Shown: in pieces, positions 17,446 to 25,958 of the stretch
Position numbering within the stretch: position 1 is the first letter of the stretch
Layout of the letters: each line of letters starts with the position of its first letter
NCBI GenBank assembly: GCA_021772915.1
Contig: JAJFLB010000033.1
Location: forward strand, 1 to 64,000
Direction: 5' to 3'
Length of the DNA: 64,000 nucleotides
Origin: Gammaproteobacteria bacterium
GTDB taxonomy: Bacteria; Pseudomonadota; Gammaproteobacteria; Xanthomonadales; SZUA-36
The notes under the pieces: model-generated
What the model saw: only the letters and a program-made list of their open reading frames with translations
Databases searched by the model: none
Told to the model about the DNA's origin: nothing
Position numbers and translations under genes: made by a program

Positions 17446-18288
17446 ATGAACATAATGGAGTCAGCGACCTCAACGCCGGACCTCGTTGCCGCGGTCAGCG
17501 GTGAGCTGACACCCACAGAACGGCGCATCGCCAGGGAGGTGCTTGCCGAGCCAACGCTGCTGGCATTCGGTACGGTATCGGACCTGGCCTGCCGTGTGGG
17601 TACCAGCCGACCTTCTATCGTGCGCTTTGCCAACAAGCTTGGCTTTGATGGCTACACCCAGTTGCAACGACATGTTCGCAGCGATTTATCCCATCGTCTC
17701 ACACGTCCAAGCGAGCGAATCAGGCATGATGATGAGACGGTTCCAGGCGCAAGATCGGCAATGGACAGCGCGATTGCATCCGTTTTTGAAGCGGTTGAAG
17801 GTGGTCGCCTGACGGAACTCGCCGGGGCCATCGTCCGGGCTGAAAATGTCTGGATTCTCTCCGGGGAGACTTCGCGTGCAGGTGCCCATGCATTTTACAG
17901 TGGTCTGTCCATGGTCCGGCCGGGTGTGCGTATACTTGAGACCCACTCGATGAGCACCGACCTGAGTGGTGCAGGATCAGGGGACGCTGCCGTGGTGTTC
18001 GACTTTTCCCGATACCGGCGGCAGGTGATTACTGCGACCCGTGTTCTCGCGAACGCCGGTGCTGCAGTTGTAGCGATTACCGACAGCCCATTATCTCCAC
18101 TGGTCGAGCTGGCCGACACCTGGTGTGAAATCGAGGTGCCGGCAATTGGCCCGTTTGACAGTTCTGCACCCGTCGTGGCGATTGCCGAGTTGCTCGTGTC
18201 CCAGGTTGCCAAGGACCTGCACAACGAGGCGACGGTTCGTATCGACCGCATTGAGGCCCTTTGGGAAAAAACAGAGGTGTTCTTGTAG
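17446..18288 (+). CDS. RpiR/MurR-family transcriptional regulator
   Basis: This protein of about 280 residues has an N-terminal HTH_6 domain (LTPTERRIAREVL, then SDLACRVGTSRPSIVRFANK as the helix-turn-helix) and a C-terminal SIS domain (about 120-260), with the typical AENVWILSGETSRAGAHAF and VVFDFSRYRRQ strands. The frame can start at a GTG at 17443; the ATG directly after it is used here. SIS domains usually bind sugar phosphates, but several RpiR members control amino acid catabolism. The gene is first in a row with two CoA-transferase subunits and an aminotransferase and is divergent from kamA, so it probably controls both transcripts through the repeats at 17403-17442. Confidence 0.9.
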   Translation: MNIMESATSTPDLVAAVSGELTPTERRIAREVLAEPTLLAFGTVSDLACRVGTSRPSIVRFANKLGFDGYTQLQRHVRSDLSHRLTRPSERIRHDDETVPGARSAMDSAIASVFEAVEGGRLTELAGAIVRAENVWILSGETSRAGAHAFYSGLSMVRPGVRILETHSMSTDLSGAGSGDAAVVFDFSRYRRQVITATRVLANAGAAVVAITDSPLSPLVELADTWCEIEVPAIGPFDSSAPVVAIAELLVSQVAKDLHNEATVRIDRIEALWEKTEVFL

Positions 18289-18318
18289 TGAGTGTAGTGT
18301 ATCGAAGAGGAGTACCAG

Positions 18319-19029
18319 GTGATTGACAAGCAGGTTTTATCGGTCTCGGAAGCAGTAGCTGATATTCCCGAGGGGGCTACGGTTATGGTGGGGGGGTTTG
18401 GCGCATCAGGTAGCCCGATCGAGCTGCTCCATGCATTGATTGACCAAGGTGTAAAAAACCTGACCGTGATCAATAACAACACCGGTAACGGTGAGGTGGG
18501 CCTGGCCGCCCTGATTGGCAACGGGCAGGTGCGTAAGATGATCTGTTCATTCCCCAGGTCCAGTCAGTCCAAGGTGTTCCCTCAGTTGTACAAGGAAGGC
18601 AAAATCGAGCTTGAACTTGTCCCGCAGGGCACCCTTGCCGAGCGAATTCGAGCGGCGGGTGCCGGAATACCGGCATTTTACACACCCACGACAGTAGGCA
18701 CGGTCCTGGCTGAGGGTAAAGAGGTGCGGGAGTTTGATGGGCGCGACCACGTGATGGAGCCCTGGCTCAAGGCTGATTATGCACTGATCAAGTGTGAGGT
18801 GGCCGACCCCCTTGGCAACCTGACCTATAACAAGACCGCCCGCAATTTTGGCCCCATCATGTGCATGGCGGCCACCACCACCATCGTGCAGACGAAGAAA
18901 CTGGTGGCCAGGGGTGAAATTGACCCGGAGCACGTCATCACCCCCGGCATTTTTGTAAACCGCATTGTCGAGGTTCCTGACCCGGTTCACGAGGACACGC
19001 TGATTGCCGCAGGCAGGAGGTTCCCATGA
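18319..19029 (+). CDS. 3-oxoacid CoA-transferase, subunit A
   Basis: This 236-residue protein is the alpha subunit of a family I CoA-transferase (ScoA/PcaI/AtoD type). The CoA-binding glycine-rich stretch GGFGASGSP is at about residues 26-34, followed by LTVINNNTGNGEVG and a conserved KTARNFGPIMC strand. It starts with GTG; a GAAGAGGAG Shine-Dalgarno about 7 bases upstream supports this start. With subunit B it transfers CoA, usually from succinyl-CoA, to a 3-oxo acid. The genes overlap by four bases, as expected for subunits made in equal amounts. The close PcaI-like match favours a 3-oxo acid substrate over a simple short-chain acid. Confidence 0.92.
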   Translation: MIDKQVLSVSEAVADIPEGATVMVGGFGASGSPIELLHALIDQGVKNLTVINNNTGNGEVGLAALIGNGQVRKMICSFPRSSQSKVFPQLYKEGKIELELVPQGTLAERIRAAGAGIPAFYTPTTVGTVLAEGKEVREFDGRDHVMEPWLKADYALIKCEVADPLGNLTYNKTARNFGPIMCMAATTTIVQTKKLVARGEIDPEHVITPGIFVNRIVEVPDPVHEDTLIAAGRRFP

Positions 19030-19670
19030 GTGCCGGTTGGACAAGAGAGCAGATGGCAGCGAGAGCCGCCCAGGACATCCCCGATGGTGCCTGTGTCAAT
19101 CTGGGTATTGGCATCCCGGAGCTGGTCGCAGGGTTTGTGCCCGAAGGCCGTGAATTTATTTACCACACTGAAAACGGGCTGCTTGGAATGGGACCGCCAC
19201 CGGCTGAAAATGAACGCGATCTGGACTTGATGAACGCCGGCAAGAAGTATGTCACGGCAGTTCCCGGCGCGGCCTATTTTCACCACGCCGACAGCTTCAG
19301 CATGATACGTGGTGGGCATATCGATGTTTGTGTTCTCGGCACCATGCAGGTGGCCGCAAACGGAGATATTGCCAACTGGTCCACGGGAGCACCCGGTGCC
19401 ATTCCCGCGGTAGGTGGTGCCATGGATCTGGTGCAAGGTGTTAAGCGCATCTACGTGATAACCCAGCACACCACAAGGAATGGCGATCCAAAGCTGGTTG
19501 AAAGGTGCAGCTATCCCCTGACGGGTCCTGGTGTCGTGTCACGCATTTACACCGACCTGGCCGTGGTTGATGTCACTGACGACGGGTTCCGGGTGGTTGA
19601 ACTGGCGCCCGGTGTTGATTTTGAAGAGGTGAAAAACAAGACTGGCGCGTCCATTCTGCCGTCGGACTAA
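19026..19670 (+). CDS. 3-oxoacid CoA-transferase, subunit B
   Basis: This 214-residue beta subunit has the catalytic glutamate in the conserved FIYHTENGLLGMG motif (about residues 40-52), where the acyl-glutamyl-CoA intermediate forms. GIGIPELV near the N-terminus and VTDDGFRVVELAPG near the end are also family features. Its ATG overlaps the subunit A stop by four bases. In this operon its most logical substrate is the 3-oxo acid made by the aminotransferase encoded 43 bases downstream from the KamA product (inference). The thiolase needed for the next step is not in the window. Confidence 0.92.
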   Translation: MSAGWTREQMAARAAQDIPDGACVNLGIGIPELVAGFVPEGREFIYHTENGLLGMGPPPAENERDLDLMNAGKKYVTAVPGAAYFHHADSFSMIRGGHIDVCVLGTMQVAANGDIANWSTGAPGAIPAVGGAMDLVQGVKRIYVITQHTTRNGDPKLVERCSYPLTGPGVVSRIYTDLAVVDVTDDGFRVVELAPGVDFEEVKNKTGASILPSD

Positions 19671-19713
19671 TTGTTATGCACTCCGTAATTGATCAAGGGA
19701 CTGGATAGACAAA

Positions 19714-21024
19714 ATGGAAACGCTGAAGCAAGCAACTGAATCTGCCCGTGACCGGTACGTGGCAGCTAACCCTCTGAGTCAGGCCGCAGATCGCCATGCT
19801 GAACAGTTCTTGCCCGGGGGTAACACACGTTCAGTTTTGCATTATGAACCGTTCCCTCTGACCATGGTTGCGGGGGAAGGCGCCGAGCTTGTTGACCTGG
19901 ATGGCCACCGATACGTTGATTTCGTTGGTGAATATTCGGCAGGGCTGTTCGGGCATTCAGACGAAACCATCAAGTCGGCGGTGACAGCGGCCCTGGATAA
20001 AGGGATTGTCATGGGTGCGCCTACCTCGTATGAAAGAGAACTTGCAGGTTTGTTGTGCAATCGGTTTCCTTCAATTGAGCAGATCAGATTCTGTAATTCA
20101 GGGACCGAGGCCAATCTCATGGCATTGACCACCGCAAGAGTGGTAACGGGTCGCGAAAAGATACTCGTCTTCAACGGCGCCTATCACGGGGGTGTGATCA
20201 AGTTTCCAAACGGGGACTCGGTACACAATGTCCCTTATGATTTCTTGTTTGCGGAATTTAACGACACTGAAGGTACTGCTGACCTGATCCGCCGGACGGG
20301 TGATGAACTTGCTGCGGTCATTGTCGAGCCCATCCTGGGTGCCGGTGGAAACATCCCGGGCAGTCGGGAGTTTATGGGAATGCTCCGACTGGTGACGAGG
20401 GAAATTGGGGCCCTGCTGATTTTTGATGAAGTCAAAACGGCCCGTCTTGGCCCGTCAGGTGTACAGGGTATGCTGGGCATCACTCCCGATCTGACCACGC
20501 TGGGGAAATTCATAGGCGGTGGTTTGCCGACCGGTGCATTTGGGGGCAAGGCCGAGTTCATGGCCCACTACAATCCTAAACTGGCGGGCAACTGGAATCA
20601 CGCCGGCACCTTCAACAACAATGCCTGTTCAATGGCCGCCGGCAGTGCCGCCATGAGTAATATCTATACACAGGAACGTGCCCGGGAATTTTTTGACTGG
20701 TCTGAGAATTTTCGCATCTCGCTTAATGACATGTTCGCGACGCGGTCGGTACCGATGTATTGCAATGGCATGGGCTCAATTTTTGCGATTCACTTTTCGA
20801 GCAAGCCGACCCGAAGAACGTCTGACATAAGTACCGGATGCCAGTCACTACGTCCACTACTACACATGGAGCTACTGCTGGAAGGTGTGCTGGTATGCAG
20901 CCGTGGTGACCTTTTCATGTCGCTACCCATGACCGAGGCACATCTTTCCACGGCACGCACCGCGCTGGAGAAATTTATCGATCGCTACAGACCTCTTATC
21001 AGCATGGTACTGGAGGTAGCCTAA
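19714..21024 (+). CDS. Class III aminotransferase, glutamate-1-semialdehyde aminomutase-like
   Basis: This 436-residue PLP enzyme has the class III hallmarks: NSGTEANLMAL for cofactor phosphate binding (about 128-138), GAYHGG, the Asp pair FDEVKTARLG (about 237-246) and the Schiff-base Lys265 in TTLGKFIGGGLP. It resembles glutamate-1-semialdehyde 2,1-aminomutase, but its place after a CoA-transferase and opposite kamA argues for a catabolic role, most likely transamination of a beta-amino acid to a 3-oxo acid (inference). The C-terminal part is complete for the fold. It is the last gene of the rpiR operon. Confidence 0.88.
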   Translation: METLKQATESARDRYVAANPLSQAADRHAEQFLPGGNTRSVLHYEPFPLTMVAGEGAELVDLDGHRYVDFVGEYSAGLFGHSDETIKSAVTAALDKGIVMGAPTSYERELAGLLCNRFPSIEQIRFCNSGTEANLMALTTARVVTGREKILVFNGAYHGGVIKFPNGDSVHNVPYDFLFAEFNDTEGTADLIRRTGDELAAVIVEPILGAGGNIPGSREFMGMLRLVTREIGALLIFDEVKTARLGPSGVQGMLGITPDLTTLGKFIGGGLPTGAFGGKAEFMAHYNPKLAGNWNHAGTFNNNACSMAAGSAAMSNIYTQERAREFFDWSENFRISLNDMFATRSVPMYCNGMGSIFAIHFSSKPTRRTSDISTGCQSLRPLLHMELLLEGVLVCSRGDLFMSLPMTEAHLSTARTALEKFIDRYRPLISMVLEVA

Positions 21025-21526
21025 GTACACTCCTGTCAACAAACAGTAGCTTGGAGTTGTGTCGACTGTAGACAAACAATTAAACCTGCGAGCACACTAC
21101 TTTGCCGCTTTGGGAGTTGTGTTTGAGGGTGCTTTCTAACAGGGGAAGAATTCTGCAGCAAGTTCAGTTTTGCTTGACCTGGATCAACAAGAAATTGTTC
21201 TGTGTAGGTATTCTGGCTTCGCCGTCCTGGTTGACATACACGGGTCGTTTTCCAACCCCCACCGGAACTCGTATGCTGCCAGGGCGGTTTTGTTGATCTG
21301 GGTCATCACCCTATAGCCCCAGGTATGTAATGATGCAATGCTGCCCTGGATAGTGACCTGCATTCCTCTGGCTGATAGCTGATGTTGGTTATTACCGGGG
21401 CGGCTTCTTGCTCGCCTACATTGCAGTCCTCAGGTCCAGGTTACCCTTGATGGGTCCACAACGCTGTGTTACCTCTCCGAAAGGTAATGTCCAAATGAAT
21501 CAGGGAGCCCTGGCTGGTGCTTATGA
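21025..21526. other. Intergenic stretch without a supported gene
   Basis: These 502 bases separate the convergent aminotransferase and GcvT-like genes. A 40-codon minus-strand frame (21184-21306) and two short plus-strand frames exist, but none shows a recognisable domain or a convincing ribosome site. A small hairpin, TTACCT/AGGTAA, lies around 21470-21490. The stretch may be a gene remnant; I see nothing firm. Confidence 0.5.
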
Positions 21527-22732
21527 TCAGAAATCAGCCGGTGGTGTTTGGCGTCTGCGTGGCGGATTCCAGAAAACGTCCCTGACCACTCGACAGGGCT
21601 CCATCACACGGCTCCATCTCAATTCCCGCTGGTAGTAGATCTCAACTTCGAGTTCCTCACCCGGCTCACCGTGCGGTGCTTCCAGTGAAGCCAACGCAAT
21701 GCTGGCCTTGGCCGAGGGTGACCACATGGCGGAGGTGACCGTGCCCGCATACTTCCCGTTCCTGGTGAAAACGAAGGCGTCTTTTGCCGGCTTGTTGCCG
21801 TCGATATCGAGTTTCACCAGGTGGTAACGTGAGCCATTTTTCTTCTCTTCCAGCAGAGCCTTGCGGCCGTTAAAAACACCCTTGTCGAAAGACACCAGCC
21901 AGCCCAGACCCAATTCAAAGGGTGAGCGTGTGTGGGTAGGCCGCACGGCCTCCATGGCGGGGAGAAATTCAACGCCTGCCAGGATAAATCCGGCCTCAAT
22001 GCGCAGCATTTCAAGCGCATCGCTTCCCATGGCCCGGATGCCACGGGTGCTGCCGGCCTCGAATAAACGGTCCCAAAGCAGTTCGGCATGATCAGGATCG
22101 ATCCATAGCTCGTAGCCTAGGTCGCCGGTAAACCCGGTGCGTGACACCATCAGTTCAACGCCCTCGAAATCGAAGTAGTCCAGACCGAATGGCGTGAGGC
22201 TTTCAACGTCAGCCAAACCCATTTCCCTCAATACCGCGCAACTGGTCGGTCCTTGCAGGGCCAGGCCGGCCACATCATGGGTGTCCTCTACGATATTGAC
22301 ATCGAAGCCCGTGGCACTGGTCAGGAACCAGTCAATCTGGTGTTCCTGGGAGCAGACACGGTAGATACCCTCACGCAGGTGAAAAATCGTACCATCATCA
22401 ATCACCTGGCCGTTATCATTGCACCAGACACTGTAACCGACGCGGCCAGGTTTGAGCTTGCTCACATCCCGGGTCATCAGCCGGTTGAGGTACGGTAGCG
22501 CATCTGGGCCGGTGACAAGGTGCTTGACCATCGGTGTGATATCGAACACGCCACAGGTGTTGCGACCGGAAAAGTACTCCAGTGATTCACACCAGTAAGC
22601 CGGTACTGAAAGATAATCACTCCAACGGCTCCACTCCTTGAGCTGGTTGTGTTGCTCCTGCCGTGAATGAAACGGGCTGGGGTATACGGCTGTCTTGTGG
22701 TGATCCGCGTTTGTAATATTTACAGTTCTCAT
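21527..22732 (-). CDS. GcvT-like aminomethyltransferase-family protein, stand-alone
   Basis: This 401-residue protein corresponds to the folate-binding T-protein fold: YFSGRNTCGVFDITPM at about 55-70, the GQVIDDGTIF segment whose Asp matches the catalytic region of GcvT (IDDLIV), SRTGFTGDLGYELW, and LRIEAGFILAG. It is not linked to gcvH or gcvP, so it is not a housekeeping glycine-cleavage gene. It is the last gene of a four-gene run after an aminotransferase and two phytoene-desaturase-like flavoproteins and probably takes a methylene or methyl group released by one of them onto tetrahydrofolate (inference). The C-terminus ends in a short basic, Pro-rich tail. Confidence 0.87.
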   Translation of the reverse strand: MRTVNITNADHHKTAVYPSPFHSRQEQHNQLKEWSRWSDYLSVPAYWCESLEYFSGRNTCGVFDITPMVKHLVTGPDALPYLNRLMTRDVSKLKPGRVGYSVWCNDNGQVIDDGTIFHLREGIYRVCSQEHQIDWFLTSATGFDVNIVEDTHDVAGLALQGPTSCAVLREMGLADVESLTPFGLDYFDFEGVELMVSRTGFTGDLGYELWIDPDHAELLWDRLFEAGSTRGIRAMGSDALEMLRIEAGFILAGVEFLPAMEAVRPTHTRSPFELGLGWLVSFDKGVFNGRKALLEEKKNGSRYHLVKLDIDGNKPAKDAFVFTRNGKYAGTVTSAMWSPSAKASIALASLEAPHGEPGEELEVEIYYQRELRWSRVMEPCRVVRDVFWNPPRRRQTPPADF

Positions 22733-22751
22733 CGTCGTTTCCGGCTCCTTG

Positions 22752-24302
22752 CTACTGTGCCAACACGACAGTAGCCGCGTTCCTGCCAGCGCTGCCCATC
22801 ACACCACCACCGGGGTGGCAACCGGCGCCGCAGAGGTAAAGCCCTTCCACAGGTGTTTCGTATTGTGCCGATCCGGGCACCGGGCGCAACATCAGGAATT
22901 GGTCCAGTGACAACTCGCCGTGGTGCCAGTGACCGCCTGCCATGCGGAACTCATTCTCAATATCCTCGGGTGTGAGCAACTCAGTGGCGATAACGTTTTC
23001 ACGGATACCGGGGGCGTATGCAGAAAGTGTTTCCAGTACTGCGTCGGTGAATGCTGCCTTTCCTTCACTCCAGCCCGTACCGAGATTCCGTGGGGCGTAC
23101 TGAACGATGGCGGAAAGCACGTGTTTTCCGTCCGGTGCCAGAGTTTCGTCGTGGATACTCGGTATGGTTATTTCCGCCACGGGATGGGTTGAGAACTCAC
23201 CATACTTGGAATGATTAAACGCCCGTTCCACGTACTCCATGTCAGACGCGATCACCAGACGATGACCCAGCTGCGTCGGACTGACACCTTTGAAATCGGG
23301 CAGCTTGTCCAGTGCCAGGTGCAGCTTGGCCGCGTTGCCGCTAGCCCGAATGTTGTGGAATTTTCGCGCGACCCCTGCTTCGAGATGTTGTGCGCCCAGC
23401 AGGTTCATCATGGTGGTTTTCGGGTCGGCGTTGGAGATTACCACCGATGCTGCAATTTGCTCACCACCTGACAGTTGCACACCCCTTATGGTGTCACCGT
23501 CCATCAAAATTTTGTCAACCGGACTGCCAGTGTGAGTTTCAGCGCCATATTCACGTGCTGCGGCCGCCATGGCTTGTGTCACGGCACCCACTCCGCCATT
23601 GGGTAGTGACAGCTGACCGGCAGCACCACGGGTATTGCCGCTTGTACGGTGAAGGGCTGTGAATACGCTATTGTTTGATCTTGGTCCGGAATTTGTGCCC
23701 AGCACGGCATCCAGACTCAGCGCCCCCTTGAGCAGTGGATTATCAAAGTTTTCCTGCAGGACATCATAAATGTTGATGGCGCCGATACGCAGCAGCTCAC
23801 GCATGTCATTACGGCCCAGCATACGCACCTTCAGGGCCATTTTGCCGAGGGCGATCATGTCGCTGCGCTCACTGGTGATACGTGGTGGGATCTTGTTATG
23901 AAGACCGCTGATTACGCCCGCAAATTTTCTCATGAAACGGCGGTATTCCCGGTACGCTGCCTTGTCTTCAGTTGACAGGTTCGCACCGCTCAAGCGACGG
24001 GTACTGATGGTAATGTGATCGCCGCTTTCTGCCAGGGCAATTGTCTTGAGACCGGATTTGGCCATCTTCAGCCCGTGAGAGTCCAGCGCAAGATCCTTGC
24101 TGATGTCCTTGTCCAGCAGGTAAAGGAGGTGCGCTACTGAAGCCCGGAAACCGGGTGCGAATTCACGCGTTGCAGCAGCACCACCAACCTGGTCCGCGGC
24201 TTCGAGTACCGTGACGTTTCTCCCCGCCTTTGCCAGGTAGGCTGCGCATACGAGGCCATTGTGGCCGCCACCGATAATGACGATTTTGTCAGAATTAATC
24301 AT
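22752..24302 (-). CDS. Phytoene desaturase/PYROXD2-like FAD oxidoreductase (copy B)
   Basis: This 516-residue flavoprotein has the N-terminal Rossmann motif IVIIGGGHNGLVCAAYLAKA with a GxGxxG variant and the second FAD contact near the C-terminus (GLYLCGAGCHPGGGVMGSAG). That ending is typical of PYROXD2-like proteins rather than true carotenoid desaturases, and no carotenoid genes are nearby. Its start overlaps the end of the paralog at 24295-25914 by 8 bases. The two copies share the whole fold but have diverged, which suggests a heterodimer or two successive oxidations of the same substrate (inference). Confidence 0.87.
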   Translation of the reverse strand: MINSDKIVIIGGGHNGLVCAAYLAKAGRNVTVLEAADQVGGAAATREFAPGFRASVAHLLYLLDKDISKDLALDSHGLKMAKSGLKTIALAESGDHITISTRRLSGANLSTEDKAAYREYRRFMRKFAGVISGLHNKIPPRITSERSDMIALGKMALKVRMLGRNDMRELLRIGAINIYDVLQENFDNPLLKGALSLDAVLGTNSGPRSNNSVFTALHRTSGNTRGAAGQLSLPNGGVGAVTQAMAAAAREYGAETHTGSPVDKILMDGDTIRGVQLSGGEQIAASVVISNADPKTTMMNLLGAQHLEAGVARKFHNIRASGNAAKLHLALDKLPDFKGVSPTQLGHRLVIASDMEYVERAFNHSKYGEFSTHPVAEITIPSIHDETLAPDGKHVLSAIVQYAPRNLGTGWSEGKAAFTDAVLETLSAYAPGIRENVIATELLTPEDIENEFRMAGGHWHHGELSLDQFLMLRPVPGSAQYETPVEGLYLCGAGCHPGGGVMGSAGRNAATVVLAQ

Positions 24303-25914
24303 CGAGCCAGCCCTCCGGAACCGTGTTGGGTTTACGCAGATCCCTGAGGATTTCGCGTGCAGCGTTGGCCCCCGGCGCTGCCATCACACCACCACCGGGT
24401 GGGTTGGAGGAACCACACATGTAGAGTCCTTTTACCGGTCCGCGGTACTGGGCGTAACCGGGGATAGGCCGGTTGAACGCCAGCTGGTCGAGGGTCAGCT
24501 CACCGTGGAAAATATTGCCCTCGGTCAGACCGATGTCGTTGTCAAGTTCACGCGGCGTACGCACTTCCATATGCAAAATCAAATCCTTGAAACCGGGTGC
24601 GTATTTTTCGATCTGGTCAATCACGGTCTGGCCAAATTGAGTCACCTGCTCATCGGTCCAGTCCTTGCCACGGATTTTTGGTGGCACATACTGTACGAAC
24701 ACCGACATAAAATGCTTGCCCGGCGGTGCCATGGTTGGATCGGTCAATGAGGGAATCAGCATGTCGATGTAGGGGTCCTGCGACCAGGTTCCGTTCTTCC
24801 AGTCATCGTAGGCGCGCTCCAGGCGTGCTATGGAGTCGATCAGGTGCATGTCGCCATAAATCATTTGCTCGTTGCCACGTAGTGCAACAAAGTCCGGGAG
24901 ACCGTCGAGGGCAATATTCACCTTTCCTGAGGAGCCACGGATTTTGAAATTTCTTACCTTCTTGAGAAACCCGGGCTTGAGATCCCCGGCGTCCATACAT
25001 TCGAGAAAGGTGCGTGGGAAGGTCATGTTGGAAACCACGACATCAGAGTAATACTCACTGCCGTCTTTCATGGCCACACCGCTGATTTTGCCTTTTTTGA
25101 CGATGATCTGCGCGACCCCCTCGCCGGTTATGGTCGTGCCGCCATGGTCTGTGAAGCAGTCGTTCATGGCCCGCGCCACGGCACCCATGCCACCGCGTGC
25201 AAATCCCCAGGCACCCATGCTGCCGTCCACGTCGCCCATGGCGTGGTGGAGCAGGATGTAAGCTGTACCGGGTGACATGACGCCAAGTGCCGAGCCGATG
25301 ATGCCACTACCGGCATAAGATCCCTTGAGTAAGGGGCTTTCGAAATACTCATCCAGGAAATCGGAGATGCTCATGGTGTAAAAACGCAAGGTGTCGTAAA
25401 TCACATCTTCACCCAGATCCATCAACTCCTTACCCATATACAGCAGTTCAGACAGATCGCGGGGTTTGAAAGAGGTTGGGTCCGGTGGTGTACGCAGTAG
25501 CAGCTTACGGATAAGACGGCATTGCCGCATGATGTCGCGGTCAAAGCGGACACTCGCATCCGCGTCCCGATGACTGTGTCGCGCTATTTCCCTGCGGGTA
25601 ACATCCGGGTCGACGTAATTGCCGATATAGTCGCCATTCTCGGCCAGCGTGACGCTGCCGCCGTAGGGTACGACCTGCAGCCCGTACTTGGCCAGGTCCA
25701 GGCTGCGGTAAACCTCGGGGCGCAACAGGCTGCAAACATAGGAGCAGTTGGAGTAGGTCCAGTCCTTGTACATATCCAGGCTCACCGAGGCACCGCCAAT
25801 GTAGTCGTTTTGCTCCAACATCAGGACATTCAGCCCGGCCTTGGCGAGGTAGGCGCCATTGGTCAGGCCGTTGTGACCTGCGCCGATAACGATCGCATCA
25901 TACTTTGTTCTCAA
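24295..25914 (-). CDS. Phytoene desaturase/PYROXD2-like FAD oxidoreductase (copy A)
   Basis: This 539-residue paralog of the downstream gene has AIVIGAGHNGLTNGAYLAKA at about residues 8-27, the segment VLMLEQNDYIGGAS, and the closing flavin loop GLYMCGSSNPPGGGVMAAPG. The frame begins with TTG at 25914. A GGAG Shine-Dalgarno about 9 bases upstream, and the fact that the FAD motif begins only 8 residues in, make this start convincing. It lies 44 bases after the aminotransferase gene and overlaps the next gene, so the four genes from 27305 down to 21527 form one operon. The substrate is unknown. Confidence 0.87.
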   Translation of the reverse strand: MRTKYDAIVIGAGHNGLTNGAYLAKAGLNVLMLEQNDYIGGASVSLDMYKDWTYSNCSYVCSLLRPEVYRSLDLAKYGLQVVPYGGSVTLAENGDYIGNYVDPDVTRREIARHSHRDADASVRFDRDIMRQCRLIRKLLLRTPPDPTSFKPRDLSELLYMGKELMDLGEDVIYDTLRFYTMSISDFLDEYFESPLLKGSYAGSGIIGSALGVMSPGTAYILLHHAMGDVDGSMGAWGFARGGMGAVARAMNDCFTDHGGTTITGEGVAQIIVKKGKISGVAMKDGSEYYSDVVVSNMTFPRTFLECMDAGDLKPGFLKKVRNFKIRGSSGKVNIALDGLPDFVALRGNEQMIYGDMHLIDSIARLERAYDDWKNGTWSQDPYIDMLIPSLTDPTMAPPGKHFMSVFVQYVPPKIRGKDWTDEQVTQFGQTVIDQIEKYAPGFKDLILHMEVRTPRELDNDIGLTEGNIFHGELTLDQLAFNRPIPGYAQYRGPVKGLYMCGSSNPPGGGVMAAPGANAAREILRDLRKPNTVPEGWLDD

Positions 25915-25958
25915 GGTGCTTAACTCCGCATTGTTGCCCTGTTGTGTTGCTTGTCCGG

